A stretch of DNA of 64,000 bases from the NCBI GenBank assembly GCA_964019165.1, contig OZ025273.1, positions 1,880,501-1,944,500 on the forward strand, in the 5' to 3' direction. The position numbers were made by a program, and so were the translations under genes. The notes under the pieces were generated by a model that worked only from the letters and a program-made list of their open reading frames with translations, was not told where the DNA came from and did no database searches. Below, in pieces: positions 1 to 14,600 of the stretch; within the stretch, counting starts at the first letter, position 1; the number at the start of each line of letters is the position of its first letter. The stretch is from Mastigias papua (lineage: Eukaryota; Cnidaria; Scyphozoa; Rhizostomeae; Mastigiidae).

Positions 1-3000
1 CAATCTCGCATATATCCTATCCCATTGAACTTCTTTATAGGATAATGTGTAATCACCAAGTGCTAGAAGTAAAACAGAGGCCTTTCTGTCTCCGTTCACC
101 GAGAATGGAGTGCACTCACTCGAGTAAGGTAAGCCAGGGACAAGAAATATAGAAGGGTGTTACACACCAAATCCTAATGAAGCACTTTTTCGCAGGACAA
201 ACACCAAACACCCTAGATCAGTATATTATAGGACCATAACGTCAGGAGGGTGGGGGGGGGCTGAAAAAAGAAAGCTCATTGAACACTTTTCATTCGAATC
301 ACACCTGGCATCACTTGGAGACTTTGCTTGTTTTTCAGTTGAAAATTACAATTCTAATGTAAAAATCAAGATAGACAATAATTCAAGAGAAGTCTGACAA
401 TGATAAATGCAAGCCAATTATATTTCATGTTGTTAGAACTCTGGCAAGACAAGGAACTGCTGTCAGAGGTATTACAGGAGATAAAAATCACAACTTTGTA
501 CTATTTGTGAATATATACTTTCCAGGCACTGTCCTCTCTGATGCAGCAGCTGGATTTTAAATGGTTGAAATCAAACAGCATAAAGCATATCGGCCCAGCT
601 TCTCAAGATGAAAATATTGAGCTCTAAGGTCAGAATGTAAGAGTTAAGCACGAAATCGATTGTGCAAAACAGTTTTTATTATTGCTGATGGAACTTAAGA
701 TACCAGCAATCAAGACAACACAAGAGAGGGCTATAGAACTAAACGAATGCGAAGATAAAAGTTGAAACGGGATTGAGAAATACATTCTCAATTCTTTTGA
801 ATCCAATGACTTCGATGTTAATTTTCAAGTGCTGCCAAACATATGACTTTGCACATTCATCTCAGGGACAGTTAAAGATGCACAAATAATATTGCAGGAT
901 ATTCTTCACAGGCCAGTGCCATACATTTCTTGTCAGGGGCACTGATCAAAACGTCTATAATGATCACAGCTCAAAGAAGAATGACAAAATATCATAAGCA
1001 AATGATATGATGCAAGATAACTATTTATCAAAATGCATTAAAGGTAAAGCCTGAGCTGCATATGTAAAACAATTGAAAGAGTTGCTGATGACAGAAAAAC
1101 ATAACTGAAATTTAAGGCAATGGGAAAAAGGGTAAGGAATATAATGGGTGCTGTTGACTGTCTGATTGTCTTCATTTTCATGAGAGTCGTAACAAGAAAA
1201 ACAAAGATTTTGATAATTCATTTGTTAGAGGAAGAACTGGCCATTCTTAGTACATTGAAGTTAATTGAAGCGACTGTAAAAATATCAAGAGATTATTCAT
1301 GGAAGTGATAATACCATTAGCACATGCAACAGCCATCTCGTACAGAATCAAGTACTGACATTGCTGGTAATCTATGCATTTGATAATCTAGTATTTAAAT
1401 TGATTCAGATGTATTTCTAGCAGAGCTTGATGCTTTTCGATTGCTCGTAGCAAAAGCAATCAACATCAGCTTCAGTGCAAGAAGCTGCGAAATTTGCATT
1501 AGAAAGCTGACTTTATTTCAAAATGTCTGCTAAAGTTACGGCCTTCTCTAGATGGTCGCGCCACTGTCAGCTGACAAAGGCGAGCACAAATTCAACAAGT
1601 TAAAAGTTATCACAAATTATATTACATACAGAATAACGGGTAATAGGCTCAATGACTTGCTCATACTGGCATGTGAAAAAGAAATTTCTATAGATATATA
1701 CCTAGTTTCGCATAACCCAGGGGTCGACAACCTTTAACATCAAAAGGGGCATTTGAAGCTTAATTTTAATGGAAAGAAAATACTGGGAGCCATATATATT
1801 TTTCAACATCTGGAATTACGAGGGTAGTCAATATTCTTGTCAAGTATTTCTCTTTTAAAAGAAAATCACATGACTGACCAAAAACTGCAATAAAACACGA
1901 AACTAGCTGATTGTTTAAACTAGCACCAATTTGATGGGAAATGAAATCACGTCAGATCCTTGTATGATTATCAAAGTTGACATAAAAAAGACGCTAACAT
2001 GAAACATTCCATAACATTTCTCTAATCACTTCTGATGGACTTGCTAATATTCTCCTGATTTGATAAAAGAACACGAGCCTCAAACATTGATGGGAAATTC
2101 AGAACAAATTAAGAACAAGCTGAGGCTGAAGCACTGTTGTAAAATGATTTGAAACTGATATAAAACTTTCCAGGCTCTAAAATGTTTGCCAAAAGTCCTT
2201 GAAGCACCCTAAACATCAGTGGTCATTGTTCAGCCCCTCAGTCATTTTGGCACCATTTCAAAACTCTCCTTAGAGAGGCTGTGGCCCCCCTGGCCTCATG
2301 CAGCCACTACTGGTGCAAAGTAAATTGTTGTCTTATGCCTATAAAGCTTTAAGGTCGAACATCTGCTCCACAGTCCAAGATCTCCATGGCAATTGAGATT
2401 ATTTGAACAAAACTGGAATGGCTCACAATAGCTTGTGATAGCAAGTGTCTCGCTGACGCCGAGTTTCGAAATTCACTTGATGATTATAATGATTTCGGTG
2501 ATTAATCAATTGAATCATGATGGCTATAAAATCAGGTTGTAAAACAAGCTGCTGGCAATGTGATTTTTGCAGTTGAGCAGAAGGTCAGTCGACAAAAGGA
2601 CAGAAGTGGACAACACAACAAGGTGCGCAAGGAAGTCATTCAGGTGGGGTCTTTAATCCGTTCACTCTCTCGATAATGAGGCAGCTCAATATAATATTTC
2701 ACTTCTAAAGGAATAATTTATTGAATATAATGAAACTCAATAAAACAAAATTAATATTAGATGAAAAATAATATAACTTAAATCTGCCGCTGTATTTTCT
2801 ACATATCCTTATATTCTTAATGTAGACTTCTCAGGTGCTTTCATCAAGCTATGTCTTGCCAATAAATATTCTGCTTACAGGTCTCGCCATAGATGAGTCT
2901 TCACCACAAAGTAGATTATTAACACGACTATCCATCCAATAAATTGCCGTAAGGTAATAAGGCTTCAGTTAAATAGGTTCTTTAATATGTTAGGGAAGGT

Positions 3001-5909
3001 ACACCTGATTGAAATGCAGATAACAAAACTGTTTGTTAATCACTGGTCATCCAAAAGTGCAAGACTTACTGCACTTGTATACAACGGGCAAGATAATACT
3101 CTTCTACATAGATGAAGTTTTTTCAGGCACCCACAGCGGGTCCTTGAGCTTCAGAGACGTTAGCATCATCACATGAAGCTTGCCAACAATATTTATGAAA
3201 ACTTCGAGCAATTCTCGCGCCCCTCAGCATAAGTTACAAGCTTCAAAAGCCCGTTGCTGTTTACAGGGCAGAGGAATCGGACATCTATCAGATTTTATTT
3301 ACATTCAGTATGAAAAGCTTCCAGGTGATAGTTCTTTGTGAAAGGTGACAGAAATCACCGAAGCTGAAAAACAGACAAATTGCCTGTTATACAATATCCA
3401 CGTGCATAAAAACAAAACAGCCTCGTGTAGCTGGAGTAGTATCAAGGTAATTGGCAACACTAGCTACCTACAGATACAGCCACCAATACAATAGTCGTGC
3501 ATGTAATTTGTGTAGTAGGTGTTACATCTTCACAACCATTGTCTACACCAAAGGCATGGTGGCATACACGGTCATTTTCACCGTCAACGGATCCCTAGGT
3601 CTCGAGCTTATCTCGAAGGTGACGTTTTGATTCTATTCAAGTTTTGAAAGTAAATAGATCTAAAGAATATCTCGTCAAATCTCCAACAGATATCTTTATT
3701 TAAGTTGGGAAATAATCTCTATGCTCGCGTCTCTTTTATTGAAAAAGTGCATGTCTATAGTTGAGGCATATAAATCAGAAAAAATTCACAATATTTGAAG
3801 CATACTTATCTGAAAAATACGTATGTGAAAGGGCGATGAAGGATTACGAAGTAAGACATTTGGAAATTAGTGGTAATAAAAGACGCTAAAGAATGAACCA
3901 AAAAGCATACGAAATTATACAGTTTTCAATACGAAAGTTTTATATAAACTATAAATTGCCTCGCCGATCTGTCGTGATAATCTTCCTTGACAAGATATGT
4001 ACAGCAATAACTAACCTGATACTGGCCCGTATTAACCATCATCTCTCCCTCTGCATTAGGTCCACGTGCTGTTTTTGTCGCCATCAAAAATTCAAGCTCA
4101 TTAAAAAGTTGTTAAAGTTTCGTCTCGTTGTCTGTGTCTGTATTGTAATTCGCTCGGTGCTGTTTAGTGAGACCAGGGCTCAGCGATAGTTGCCAACGTA
4201 AGATCCACAGATCGAGTACTTGAAAGTTTGATTTCATCAATGGAGTTCTTTTCCGGAAAGGGTTATTCCGAGGGCTCAATGCAAAAGGGTGTTCAGAGGG
4301 TCGCCCAGAGAGGGCAACTCTGATGAAAGGCTCCTTCGGAAGACTCGTTTGGAAAACATCGTTTTCACAAGTCACTGTATGTATTCACTCAGAACGCGAG
4401 TCTAAACGGGATCGTTCGTATAGGCTCGCTCTGAAAGGTCTGATAGGAAACCCTTTGCCAGAAAGAGCTGATAGTAAAAACTCATCTGACAGGGTCGTTC
4501 GACAGGCTTGCTCAAAATAGGCCCCCAAAGAAGGTCGTATGGATAGTCTTGCTCTGAAAGGCCGATTGGAAAGAAAAGGCTGGTTCTAATAGGGTCCTTC
4601 AACAAGCTCGCTCAGAACGTACATCCAAAGAGGATTGCTCAGATAGGCTCGCCCTGAAAGGTTGGGGTAAAAAAGCGACCTTAACACGGATTCTAGAGAT
4701 CCGAAAATGATTCTTCTTAATTGGAGATTACAGTCTGAGCAACTTAATCAACAACCCAACGAGCTGCGAGATTAGAGATGACAGCTGAAAAGGCACTCAT
4801 TTACTAGAAGCTAATCATTCAAAACAGGATTTAGCGATCATCACCTTCTAATATACACCAAAAAATATAAGATTCTGCCAGTTCAAGGATTTCTCCGAGA
4901 AGCATTTCTAGGCTGACCTGGGAGCGGAATTACGTTATCACCTTCATGTTGAATACAGTGAATAAGATAAGATTGCTGTTGACAAACTTGACCAACATGG
5001 CCTAATTAAGATGAAAATTGTAAGATGTAATGATAAGTAGCAATTAAACAGGGATTTGAGACAGGCAAAATGCTACGTCCTCAACTTAGGAGGAAAGTGA
5101 ACAAAGCAAAGAATTAAGATAACGAACGACACAGGGAACAAAGAAATTTATTTGTCTAAATTAAAAAGGCCGAGAAAACATTTAACGAGGGTGTATCAAA
5201 AACATAAAGTAGCAATCAAACTCACAAAGATCGTAAAAGCAGTAGTTTCAAATATAAGCTGATGAGTGAAAAATCAGTAATAATGAGGATGGAGAAATCA
5301 CTTCAGATGATACTGAAATTGCTGAGGGATTCAATACACACATTTTTTACCAGAGGTGGTTTATAAGAAAGTAATGCTGAACTGTAAAAAAAGTTAAGAA
5401 GATTCAATAATAGATGTGTGTGAGCTAAGAAAGTTGATAAGTTGATATACATTAGAAATTTTAATGCCCATGTTGAAAATACTAAAAATTTCTACTAAAG
5501 AAGTGTTGATAAGGGAATCATGAAAACTAAAACGTTTAACACTCGGCAAAAATAAACTTACTCTTAAATGAATAAGTAGGCTACTTCTCAAATATTATCA
5601 AATCTTTAGGGATCGGTGTTTGTAAAGATGCCGATAGCAATAACTAATATCAGAAAATGTTAAACGAAAGAAAAATGAGATTATGATATCGTAAATTTAA
5701 TGAAAAGTGACAATGATGCACATTTTTCTCGCTAATGAACTACCGCCGTCTATTCTAATTAACTGCTTCAAAATGATGGATGTTCCGAGAATTTAAAGCC
5801 ATTGCCTCTCCAAAAGCGTTGAAATTCGCCACATAAACGTATTTGTTTAATTAATTTAGAATGAAATGAGTTATATTGCTAATTTAGAAAAAATTTCCTT
5901 TTTTCCTAG
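1..5909. other. No gene recognised; AT-rich non-coding stretch
   Basis: Open frames here are all under 101 codons, lack family motifs and are crossed by many stops. The only structure I see is a degenerate repeat at about 4262-4665, listed separately. The unlocated last coding exon and 3' UTR of the acetyltransferase gene (minus strand, last placed exon ending at 8678) should lie somewhere between here and 8677. Confidence 0.5.
4262..4665. repeat. Degenerate tandem repeat, diverged units
   Basis: Variants of a block reading roughly 'taggctcgctctgaaagg' recur near 4425, 4490, 4540, 4595 and 4640, with related forms from 4262 on. Spacing is irregular, about 45-60 bases, and the units differ by substitutions and small indels, so this is an old minisatellite. 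The overlapping open frames on both strands come from the repeat and are not treated as genes. Confidence 0.5.
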
Positions 5910-5920
5910 ATAATTTTGCG

Positions 5921-6067
5921 ATGCATTCAGTACCAATGAAATCTATAGTCATCGTCGCTCTGTTGATTAATATCGATTTTTATCAAGCAATTCCACTGTA
6001 CAAGGAGAGGGCTGAGGGTTTGTTTCAAAGAGAGCCAGCTACGAGAGATGAGCGTCTCCACACAACT

Positions 6068-6105
<38 letters not shown>

Positions 6106-6223
6106 CGTAGGCGAAGACGTGGATGACATAATTGTCTCTCGATCGGCCAAATGGCGTTGCGTCATACGGTCCGGAAAACGATGCCTGAAAAAGGTACGAG
6201 TTGGGTTCTGGTTTGGAAAATAG
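5921..6223 (+). CDS. Secreted cationic peptide precursor, unknown family
   Basis: A 100-residue precursor. Met1 or Met6 starts a hydrophobic signal peptide (MKSIVIVALLI...) with a likely cut after FYQA, near residue 23. An acidic/polar spacer follows with about 13 Asn from an AAC run (about 6068-6105), then VGEDVDDIIVSR. The last 26 residues are strongly basic (9 Lys/Arg) with two Cys spaced C-x7-C (WRCVIRSGKRC) and aromatic residues at the end (GFWFGK). The final Gly-Lys could become a C-terminal amide after Lys removal. Signal, acidic pro-part and cationic Cys-paired end is the plan of antimicrobial-peptide or neuropeptide precursors; I recognise no named family. A good splice acceptor (tttttcctag) ends at 5909, 11 bases before the ATG, and AATAAA lies at 6348-6353, so this fits a terminal exon. 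Caution: AAG|GTACGAG at 6191-6200 resembles a splice donor, and its use would replace the last ten residues. Confidence 0.5.
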
Positions 6224-6347
6224 GCCAGCATGCAACAGTTTCAGAACCATCACGGAGGTACTGACAAAAGGAAAGAACTGGAAGAAACCTCTTTACTGTA
6301 TATATATATAGTGATTTAAAGTATATAAAGAAGCCAAAAAATAGAGA

Positions 6348-6353
6348 AATAAA
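6348..6353 (+). terminator. Polyadenylation signal AATAAA for the peptide gene
   Basis: AATAAA lies 125 bases after the stop codon at 6221-6223, a normal distance for a short 3' UTR, and it supports the frame above being a terminal exon. Confidence 0.5.
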
Positions 6354-6369
6354 CAATTTTTTGTTATTT

Positions 6370-8677
6370 CTAGACTAACAGCCTTTATTCTAAGGTCTTA
6401 AAATTAACTATACGTCATTAAAAAGCTCGGCCAAACAGTACAAACATTTCTTCAAACATTTATCGAAACAAAAAATTTTATTCTCTGCATGCAACGAATC
6501 AGTGGTCCACTTAGCCAAACATTTTGTCAAAAATTTAAATAGGCAGCTTGTTCGAACCATGTGGTCACAAGATATCAGCACAGTTAACGAGAGGTTGTGG
6601 AACGAAGGGATTGAAAGTGAAAATAAACTATAGGCTAAATGGAATGAACAAAAATATGCTTGAATGACAGGACTAGGCAAGGTGAGGAAAGTGTTGAGGG
6701 GAAGATGGGTTGTAAATGAGACTAAGGCAAAACTGCATGGTGCTATGAGGTAATAGAATGCTAGTGTGCTACTGCCATTGCCCTAATCATAAAGATAATT
6801 ATGAAAGCGAGTTCGAAGTGAAGAAAGAACACAAATATTGAATGAATGATGGAATAAAAAGCAAATAACAACGTGCTAAATTATTGTAGATATGTGATTT
6901 GAGGTGGTGTAGAACTAAAACGCGATCAAATGCCTCACCAAACATTTCACGAACAAGAGGGAAACAAAGTGTGCTGCTAGGTTTCCACAGACATGATCAA
7001 ACATCGGGAAACTTATAAGCCCGTGACCAAAACCTGTGGTTCAACTGAGCTGACACTATATTGTATATTGCCAACATAATATATTGTATACTTATATTGC
7101 ATAAGGAAAACAAAGTTTCAAATGTTCGGCGAAATGTTTGCTCAATTTGACCGGGACACCGCCTATTTTGTGCATATATGAGTCGAACAAATCAAAATCA
7201 AGAGTCATAGAAATACGTCTCCATCTTGTGAAATCAGAGAATAATTCTGTACATTTCGATTATCAACAAATAATCAACTAATCCATATGATTCAAAAGTA
7301 TATGGGCACTGGCTCCGCCACGTTTTGCTATACAATCCAGTGTGATAGGTCCTATCTATTCGAAAAACTGAAAAGGGTGTAAGAACTACCTCGAAAAGTA
7401 TTGAAAGTAAATAGAAAACCTCCCGTTTGAGCAAACATTCACAGCTATGGGTTGTAAAGTTAAGAAATAAAAAGTAGAAAAGTCTGCAATCGATCGATAT
7501 AGACTAAACGGAACATGGTCAGATTCGCCAGCGAAATTCCTTCCGTGATAAAGAACCAGATATCTGTTTTACAAATCGTCGCTACTGGTTATACCAGTAA
7601 GGAGTCTATATTGGTATAAAATGAGGTGCTTTCTACTGAATTTTAAACTAAAGGTTCTATATTACAATATTGAGGCATACTTCTATGAAAGTCTGCGTGT
7701 GGTGTGTTTGTGTGTAGTTGGTGTGTCTCTTGAAAAGCAATGAGCAATTGTCTCCGTCTAGTGCCTAGCATCAAGGAACTCCTAAAAAGTTGAAAATAAC
7801 ACGTCAACTCTAATGTCTTTGGAATAAATCAAAGGTAACAATCCTACGAATATGGATATAGAAAGGAAAGGATGAGGGTTGCAAAAAGTAAGACAGTAGA
7901 ATAAGGATCATATTGTTTCAATAGACATGTGACTCATTCGGAGAATACCCATTTAAGTAACATGCACAACTGAAAGTAGTCGTTACAAGGACGTAACTAG
8001 TGGGAACCAGGAACCTACAGACGTATGACATGTTAACCTAATCTACATCCATCAAAATATTCCTCAAATCCATATAACATAGAAGCAAAGAGAGAAATTA
8101 CGACAAAACTATTCCTACACCAGACTACAAAATGCTGAACTAATTTGGAATTGTATATATCCATACTTTTTCAACATTCCCCTCCCCGAAGTCAACTCTC
8201 AGGCATTCAATTGTGGGCTACTTTCGTGTTGTCTGCACGACATCAATGAATAAAAAACCAACAAAACCTATCGCAATTAAAACCCTGAGATGAAAAATCG
8301 CGCCAGTACACACGCCATAACAACGCCTCTAACATCGTTCAAAAATTGTGTATAATCTAAACACCTGGATGTAATTTGATTTATAGACGGTCACTTTCGT
8401 GTCCGAAGTTTTAGACATGCAATCCCTATTCTCACAGACAATGCTTTACTACATGTAATTAAATCCGCTTTGGGTTAAGTAATAAAACCTTTCCATCATC
8501 GCAATAGAACTTTGCCTTCACCAAACAAAAGAACAACCGGTAGTATGATGTTTTTGTATACGGCAAAGCGAATGGTATTTAGTGATGCTCAAGATGTTTT
8601 GGTACGCTAAGATAAATGGCAACACAAAATATCTGCATTAAAAATAACATGTCATTATAAAAGAAAAAACAACATAC
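6370..8677. other. No coding sequence recognised
   Basis: AT-rich with only short open frames. The minus strand here is expected to hold the last coding exon of the acetyltransferase gene, a few residues after SYTQ. Short frames following plausible acceptors, such as those at about 6400 and 8590-8632, do not look like the family's usual C-terminus, so I place none. Confidence 0.4.
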
Positions 8678-11600
8678 CTGTGTATAAGAACCCATGCCAT
8701 CCACATCTAACAGAAATGTATCATGACCATATTGACCTTCGATAATTTTCAAAGTGACGTTTTTGTTTCCTAAAAGAAATTAACAAGAACTTAGAATCAC
8801 AAGAAATGTATACAATTTTCTTTTCCTAAGGTTTTCACGCATGGAAAAGATTTCAGCGATTTATATCCTACGGCTAAAGAGCAAAACGAAACGATCGATC
8901 ATTTTGCAAAGGAGTTTTAAGACACCCAATGCGGAGAAATCGTAGATGGTCTACAGCAAAATATATGCAGATAATGAAGGGTGACAAAAAACCAACGTGG
9001 CGTATACGTACTTGTGCTGTAGAAATACGAAAAGCTTAATTACAACTAAGACATACAGCCAAACATCTAAAGAATTCATAAATAAAAAGACCGGGCAAAA
9101 CTAAACAAAAGCCTTACCTCCAACTATCAATCAAGTGGGAAGAAATAATATCTCATTCAGTATATTTGCATGAATTCATAGAGATGTTATGATTTTGCCG
9201 TAGAACATGATACATTGTGTTCATGCAAATTCAGAAGTATTAGGTATGGGATCTCGATGCGAAAATCTAGTCATTTGATAACTATAATTTCTCAAAATTC
9301 CAACCAAAAGGCATCAAGGTAGAAATACTTATATTAAGAATTATGATAATTCGTAACTTAGTCAAATAATGGCAGGAAATATTTCTGCAAAAACTAGCAG
9401 CTTTTAAATGTCGATATAACTGAAATACTGCTGCAAAAATGATTAACAATGAGATACAAGCTGGGTTTCGTATTGATTTTGGCCAGAAACATGCAAGTCA
9501 AATTGAGAAATAAAAGATGCTCAATTACAAGCAAGAATGAAACTTTAGACAGGACGATCTGGTAATATCTAGTATTCTCCTCATGTCAATCATTTAGGTA
9601 GAAACAATGCATTTGCTTTTATTGTCAGCTATAATTCGTTTTTGAAGACTTCGATTGAAATTCAGCAAAAAAATTACATACAAAGACTCCTTACGCAATG
9701 ACAGCCTGATAAATTTTCTTTATAGCGCAAATTAATATAAATGCTGGTCATCTGTGGCAATTCAAAGTTCAATTGCAATATGCGAATGACGCCAAATGGA
9801 GGAGACTTTCAAGAATTTTGCTCAGTCAATGAAAACAACGGTGCTCTCTGTTTCATTATAGTTTGCAAACTAAAACCTTCAGATGAAATCTGTAGCACTA
9901 GCATCAGTGTATAGAGAAATGCTTACAAAACACAATTTAAATTTGATCAAATAACAGTTCTAAAACGATCACAACGAGTAAACAGTTTCAAATATTCCTG
10001 CTCAAAATCTGCACAAAGCTCATAGTTCTCTTGTTTAAATGAAAATTTAATAAACGCAAGTGTAGTGTCTAAGATAACAAACAGCCACACCCTATGCCAA
10101 CTGTAAATAGAAGGCAATATAGGACAAAGCGAAAAAAAACTACACAGAAATCAATCGACCTTAGGGAATAAAAAAATGAGCAAATGATGGCTTAGGCAAG
10201 CAACATTTTCTACTTTCTATTAGTCACTATCCTAGCATTAAGTTTGAATGGAGAATCTACTTAAACAATTAATAATTAATAGCCAAAAACTTATAAGATT
10301 CTTTGCGTCAAATTAAATTTATCGATTTCTTATTGAAAGACATTGACAAAGGTCTTAACAAAAAATTGTGGCGTTAGATTAAGTAATCGCTCTTACTCAA
10401 ATTTTCATCACGAATTAGAGCTTGAGGAGTTTAAATTAAACAAAGCCTTTGACAGTATATAAAGATGTTCACGAGAACTTTTGCATGAGTCATCTGCGTT
10501 GGAGAAATATAATATTGACGAAGATCCTTTGCATTCAAATCGACAACGATAGACTGACTTCTTACTCTGAACTGTTTATAACGGACAAATGCCTTGATTG
10601 AATAAAAAGTACCGTCCCTCCCACACAATTGTAGCAATATAATGAAGAAAAGCATTTGGTGGTAAATGAATAGGGGAGAAAGGTCCCTTGGAGGTCTACA
10701 AGAACATTGTAACGTGCGCTTTTCAAAGTACAAATGTTCTAATCAATCGTGAATATGTACATGGATTTTGTTAAGACAATAATGGTGATGGACTGCCATG
10801 ATGCTGGTTGTGATAATGATCAGGGGGGCAACTAGAAAGCTTTGGGGCAGAGGCTTAATCCACAAACAGGGCATACTAAAACGTTTTCCCAGAGTATATA
10901 GCTTTGAATAACATTTTAAAATCAAGGAACTTGGAAATAGTCCGTTACTCCTTTTAAGTTAAAAAAGCAGATTTACACCTTTAATGGTACAACCATACAA
11001 TAAACTGTGTCAAAATTTTTCCAAGAACAATAGCATTTTCACCCTTTTAAGTTAAAGGGCTGGGGGGTCTAGACTCCAAGGCTCACTTTGGCTAAGCCCT
11101 TATGATGAAGCAACGGGAAAATAATAATAATAATAAAAGGAAGAATTCCTAACAGATTCACAACCACAAGCGCTATGTCTATTGTATTTTAGTTCCATAT
11201 TTCTGCAATGTATCCAGGTATTTGTGTGTTTCTGGTTCGTTCTACTTAAGTCAAGTGATGGCTTACCAGAATTCACAAGTGATTCGGCGAGCTCAATTTG
11301 CTGATCAGCTGGGAATAGTATGTCTGACGAAGCCCCCATTACCTAGGAGCCAAAACAGAAAATGAACATCAACCATGGAAGATAAAATGACATGAAAAAT
11401 CTGACTGGAATTTTTCGGCCTATTTTTGAATCGTATCATGGGGTGTATAAGAAATGAAAAACACTTCAAAGTAATCATATAGGATCTAACAGTAAATATG
11501 TGACAATATGTAGAAATGAATGAAAATGATATAAGCTATTAATAAAATAAAGTCACTACAAAGCGATTACGTGTATACAAAGTGATCATGTGACTAGTAA

Positions 11601-14600
11601 GTCTTCATATCGTAAAACAACCAAATTCTAAGAACTATTGATTCCAATAGAAGCCAAGAGGAGACGGGAGTTGTTCATTGGGAGACGGGAGGATAACACA
11701 TGTCGTATTACAACAATCTTCAACTTTTAAAAGTCCTTCAACAGGAATAAAAACAGCACCAACAATTGAACACTTCAATAGCATGAGCAAACACAATTGA
11801 GGGTTTTGTGAGAAAGCAATTCTTTTTCAGAGAGTTATGTTAACTATTTTAATATGTATGCATAACTTTTGTATTATCCAAAAGTATAATTGTAATCAAG
11901 TTTTCAAAATTTTATCCATTGTATATTATCTGTATATAGAGAGCACCCTTGGAAACCAGCGAAGGCTGAAGGGATACCCTTTTTATACATTTTTAATAAT
12001 GACAATAAAAAATAACAGCCTTACAAGACAGGGCATTGTGACACGAGCTAAACTATCTTCCATAGTTTCATATCCATCCTTCATGTCGAATAAATCCATC
12101 GCCTAAAAAAGTCGAGAATATATTACAAAAGGAAAACCAAACATAATAGAACTTATAAAGAAAGAACTGCTGGTTAACGAACAATACTGTGAATAAGCCA
12201 GCCCCCAAAAGATGTTTGGGTTATGGAAGGGCCACTAAAGATACATGGATGAAGGAGGGGAGACCCTAAAGAATGGTTAGGAAAAGATGGGAGCTGATAT
12301 CTGGCAAACTATGAATCTCGTCTGTGCTAAGGATAGACACTCTTCTTGCTGTAATGTACAAAATAGTCTCAAACTATTGAAGAAGACAAATAATAATTTA
12401 AATGAATCTAAAGTGAATAGTTATATTCAATATATCATAATATCGAAAGTAAAATACTTACTTTTGACAAATATAAGAGTGAATTCGGGTCATACTGACT
12501 CTTTTGGAAGAAAGATTCGCCCTAGAATTTGAATCAGGTATTTCTACATATAAATCATGCTATTCAGCAAAGCAATGAGAAAATTCACGGTAGGAAGAAG
12601 GAAATCTGGTAGACCTAAGAGAAGGTGGGAGCTATGTAAGGGAACAACAGTAAAAGGTTGGTATTCAGGAGGAAAAGGAGGCCAAAGAAAGAGGAGAACA
12701 GCGAAGAAACATTCGCACACGTCAAGACTGTATTCTTCATGTGTGGGGAATGCTATATTTCTTCACGCGCGGAAATAAAATTTTGCCTAAATTTGCGAGG
12801 AGATTTAAAAATTTTGTTTTGAATACCTATTATTGAGGACTAAGGGATCGGTCATCAATTCTTCCAGGGGAGGGGGTGGAAGACATCTGGGAGGGGGTAC
12901 CAAAATTCTGCACACTCAGAGGGCGGGGGGGATGAAAAGTAAAGAGCATTTCAAGAGAAGGACTATGGAGTTTCTTCTGAAGTCCTGGAGTGGGGATCAA
13001 AATATCTACATAAATCCGAGAGGGGGGATGAAAATTCCATCAAATATGTGAGAATGTCTTCCACCCCCTCCCCACAAGTAACTAATGACCCGACCCTAAA
13101 CGTGTGCAAAAAGTTCCCCGCGCAGACCAAACTCTACAGCCTGGGAACCGGCGACAATATGTAAATGGGCAGAAGAATATTTTTCGTTGTTTCTGGTGTA
13201 AAACGCCTAAAACACACGCATTGAATGACGAAGTATATTGAAGTAAAATTTGACACAATTCATTATATTAACCTGATGACGTATGTAGTCTTCTATCTCG
13301 AACTCGGCACCGTCAATGCGAGGCAGACGGAAATCACCATTCTGAACTCTGTTGCGGCCAAATCTTTCATTCCACTCCGGACCACTCCTATACGTTAATG
13401 TAGCAATTTTTCTAAAACAGGAAGAAACCAGGTAAACGTAATGTTTTTGTGCAAGGTATTCTTTCACAAACAAAGAATGCAAGAATAAAATAATAATATT
13501 AATTAAAAAGAACATATACCAAAGAACATAGCATTTCATTTCATTTCATTTTTACATCTTTTAGGAGGGTTACCCTTCAGCAAAGCTGGTTTTCAAGGGG
13601 CCCTCCTTTAAAAAGAAAAAAAATATGTATACAGCTAAAATACAATAATAAAATATGGCAAAAAAATACAGAAAAAGTTTTACAAAACTAATACTTAAAC
13701 TTAAAAGAAAAATAAATGGTGCTATGCGAGCATGGCTTTAGCTTCACTTTAAAAGTTGCAAAGGTATGAGCTGTTCTACAGTCATCAGGCAGTGCGTTCC
13801 AAATTGTAGCCCCCCTGTATGCAAAGCTGTTTTGCCCAAATTTCGTTTTCATTCTTGGGGGCCTTAGATTTAAATTGGAATTTCGAAGCATTCTGTTCGT
13901 CACTACAGATATTCTATTGAACAGACTGGGCAAGTAGACAGGCGCTTGGCCATTTATTGCTTTATAAACCATGTCCGCAGACTCTTGACGAATCATTTCA
14001 GCTATACTAGGCAATCTTAATTGTCTCAGGATCGGTTTAGCAGGTGCATCATACGGACTATCCGTTATAATTCTTATGGCTCTGTTTTGTAACTTTTCTA
14101 GAGTACAGCGGGTAGTGACTCCACATGCTCCCCAAACAGAGCAGCAGAACCTAAAGTGAGGTTCCACAAGCCCCTGATATAGCATCTTTAGCGTATGCTT
14201 AGGGAGTAATTTTTTGGAATGTCTAATCATTGCTATAGCCCGAGTCACTTTCGATGCAACTGCTTTTATATGGTCTTTCCATTTAAGCCTATTATCGATG
14301 TGAACTCCTAGATACTTGACAGAAGGCTTTTGCTCAATATGTTCCCCAGATATCACAAAATTTGCTCTTAAAGGTTCTGCAGTAATTTTATCATTTATAG
14401 AGTGTCTAGTGCCTATGAGCATTAATGTTGTCTTGGCTACATTTAAAGATAACTTATTACCGTGTAGCCATACCTTAAGATTTTCCAATTCAGCGTTTTC
14501 CAATAGCAATGAATATAACAAATAAACATTTAATACATTAACTAATTTTGGACGTAGAAAGATCTATAAAAATCCAAATTAAAAGTAAGAAGGTGATGCG

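Noticed and set aside
4112..4605. Overlapping frames of 65-98 codons on both strands
   Set aside because: They lie over a degenerate tandem repeat and show no protein family features.
8630..8677. A short in-frame tail after 8678 (ending KHLEHH) as the acetyltransferase C-terminus
   Set aside because: It needs a very short intron or read-through and does not resemble the family's C-terminal end, so the last exon is left unplaced.
12557..12778. Basic open frame with [12 protein letters not shown]
   Set aside because: It resembles common retroelement endings, but too little is present to assign it and no other element part adjoins.
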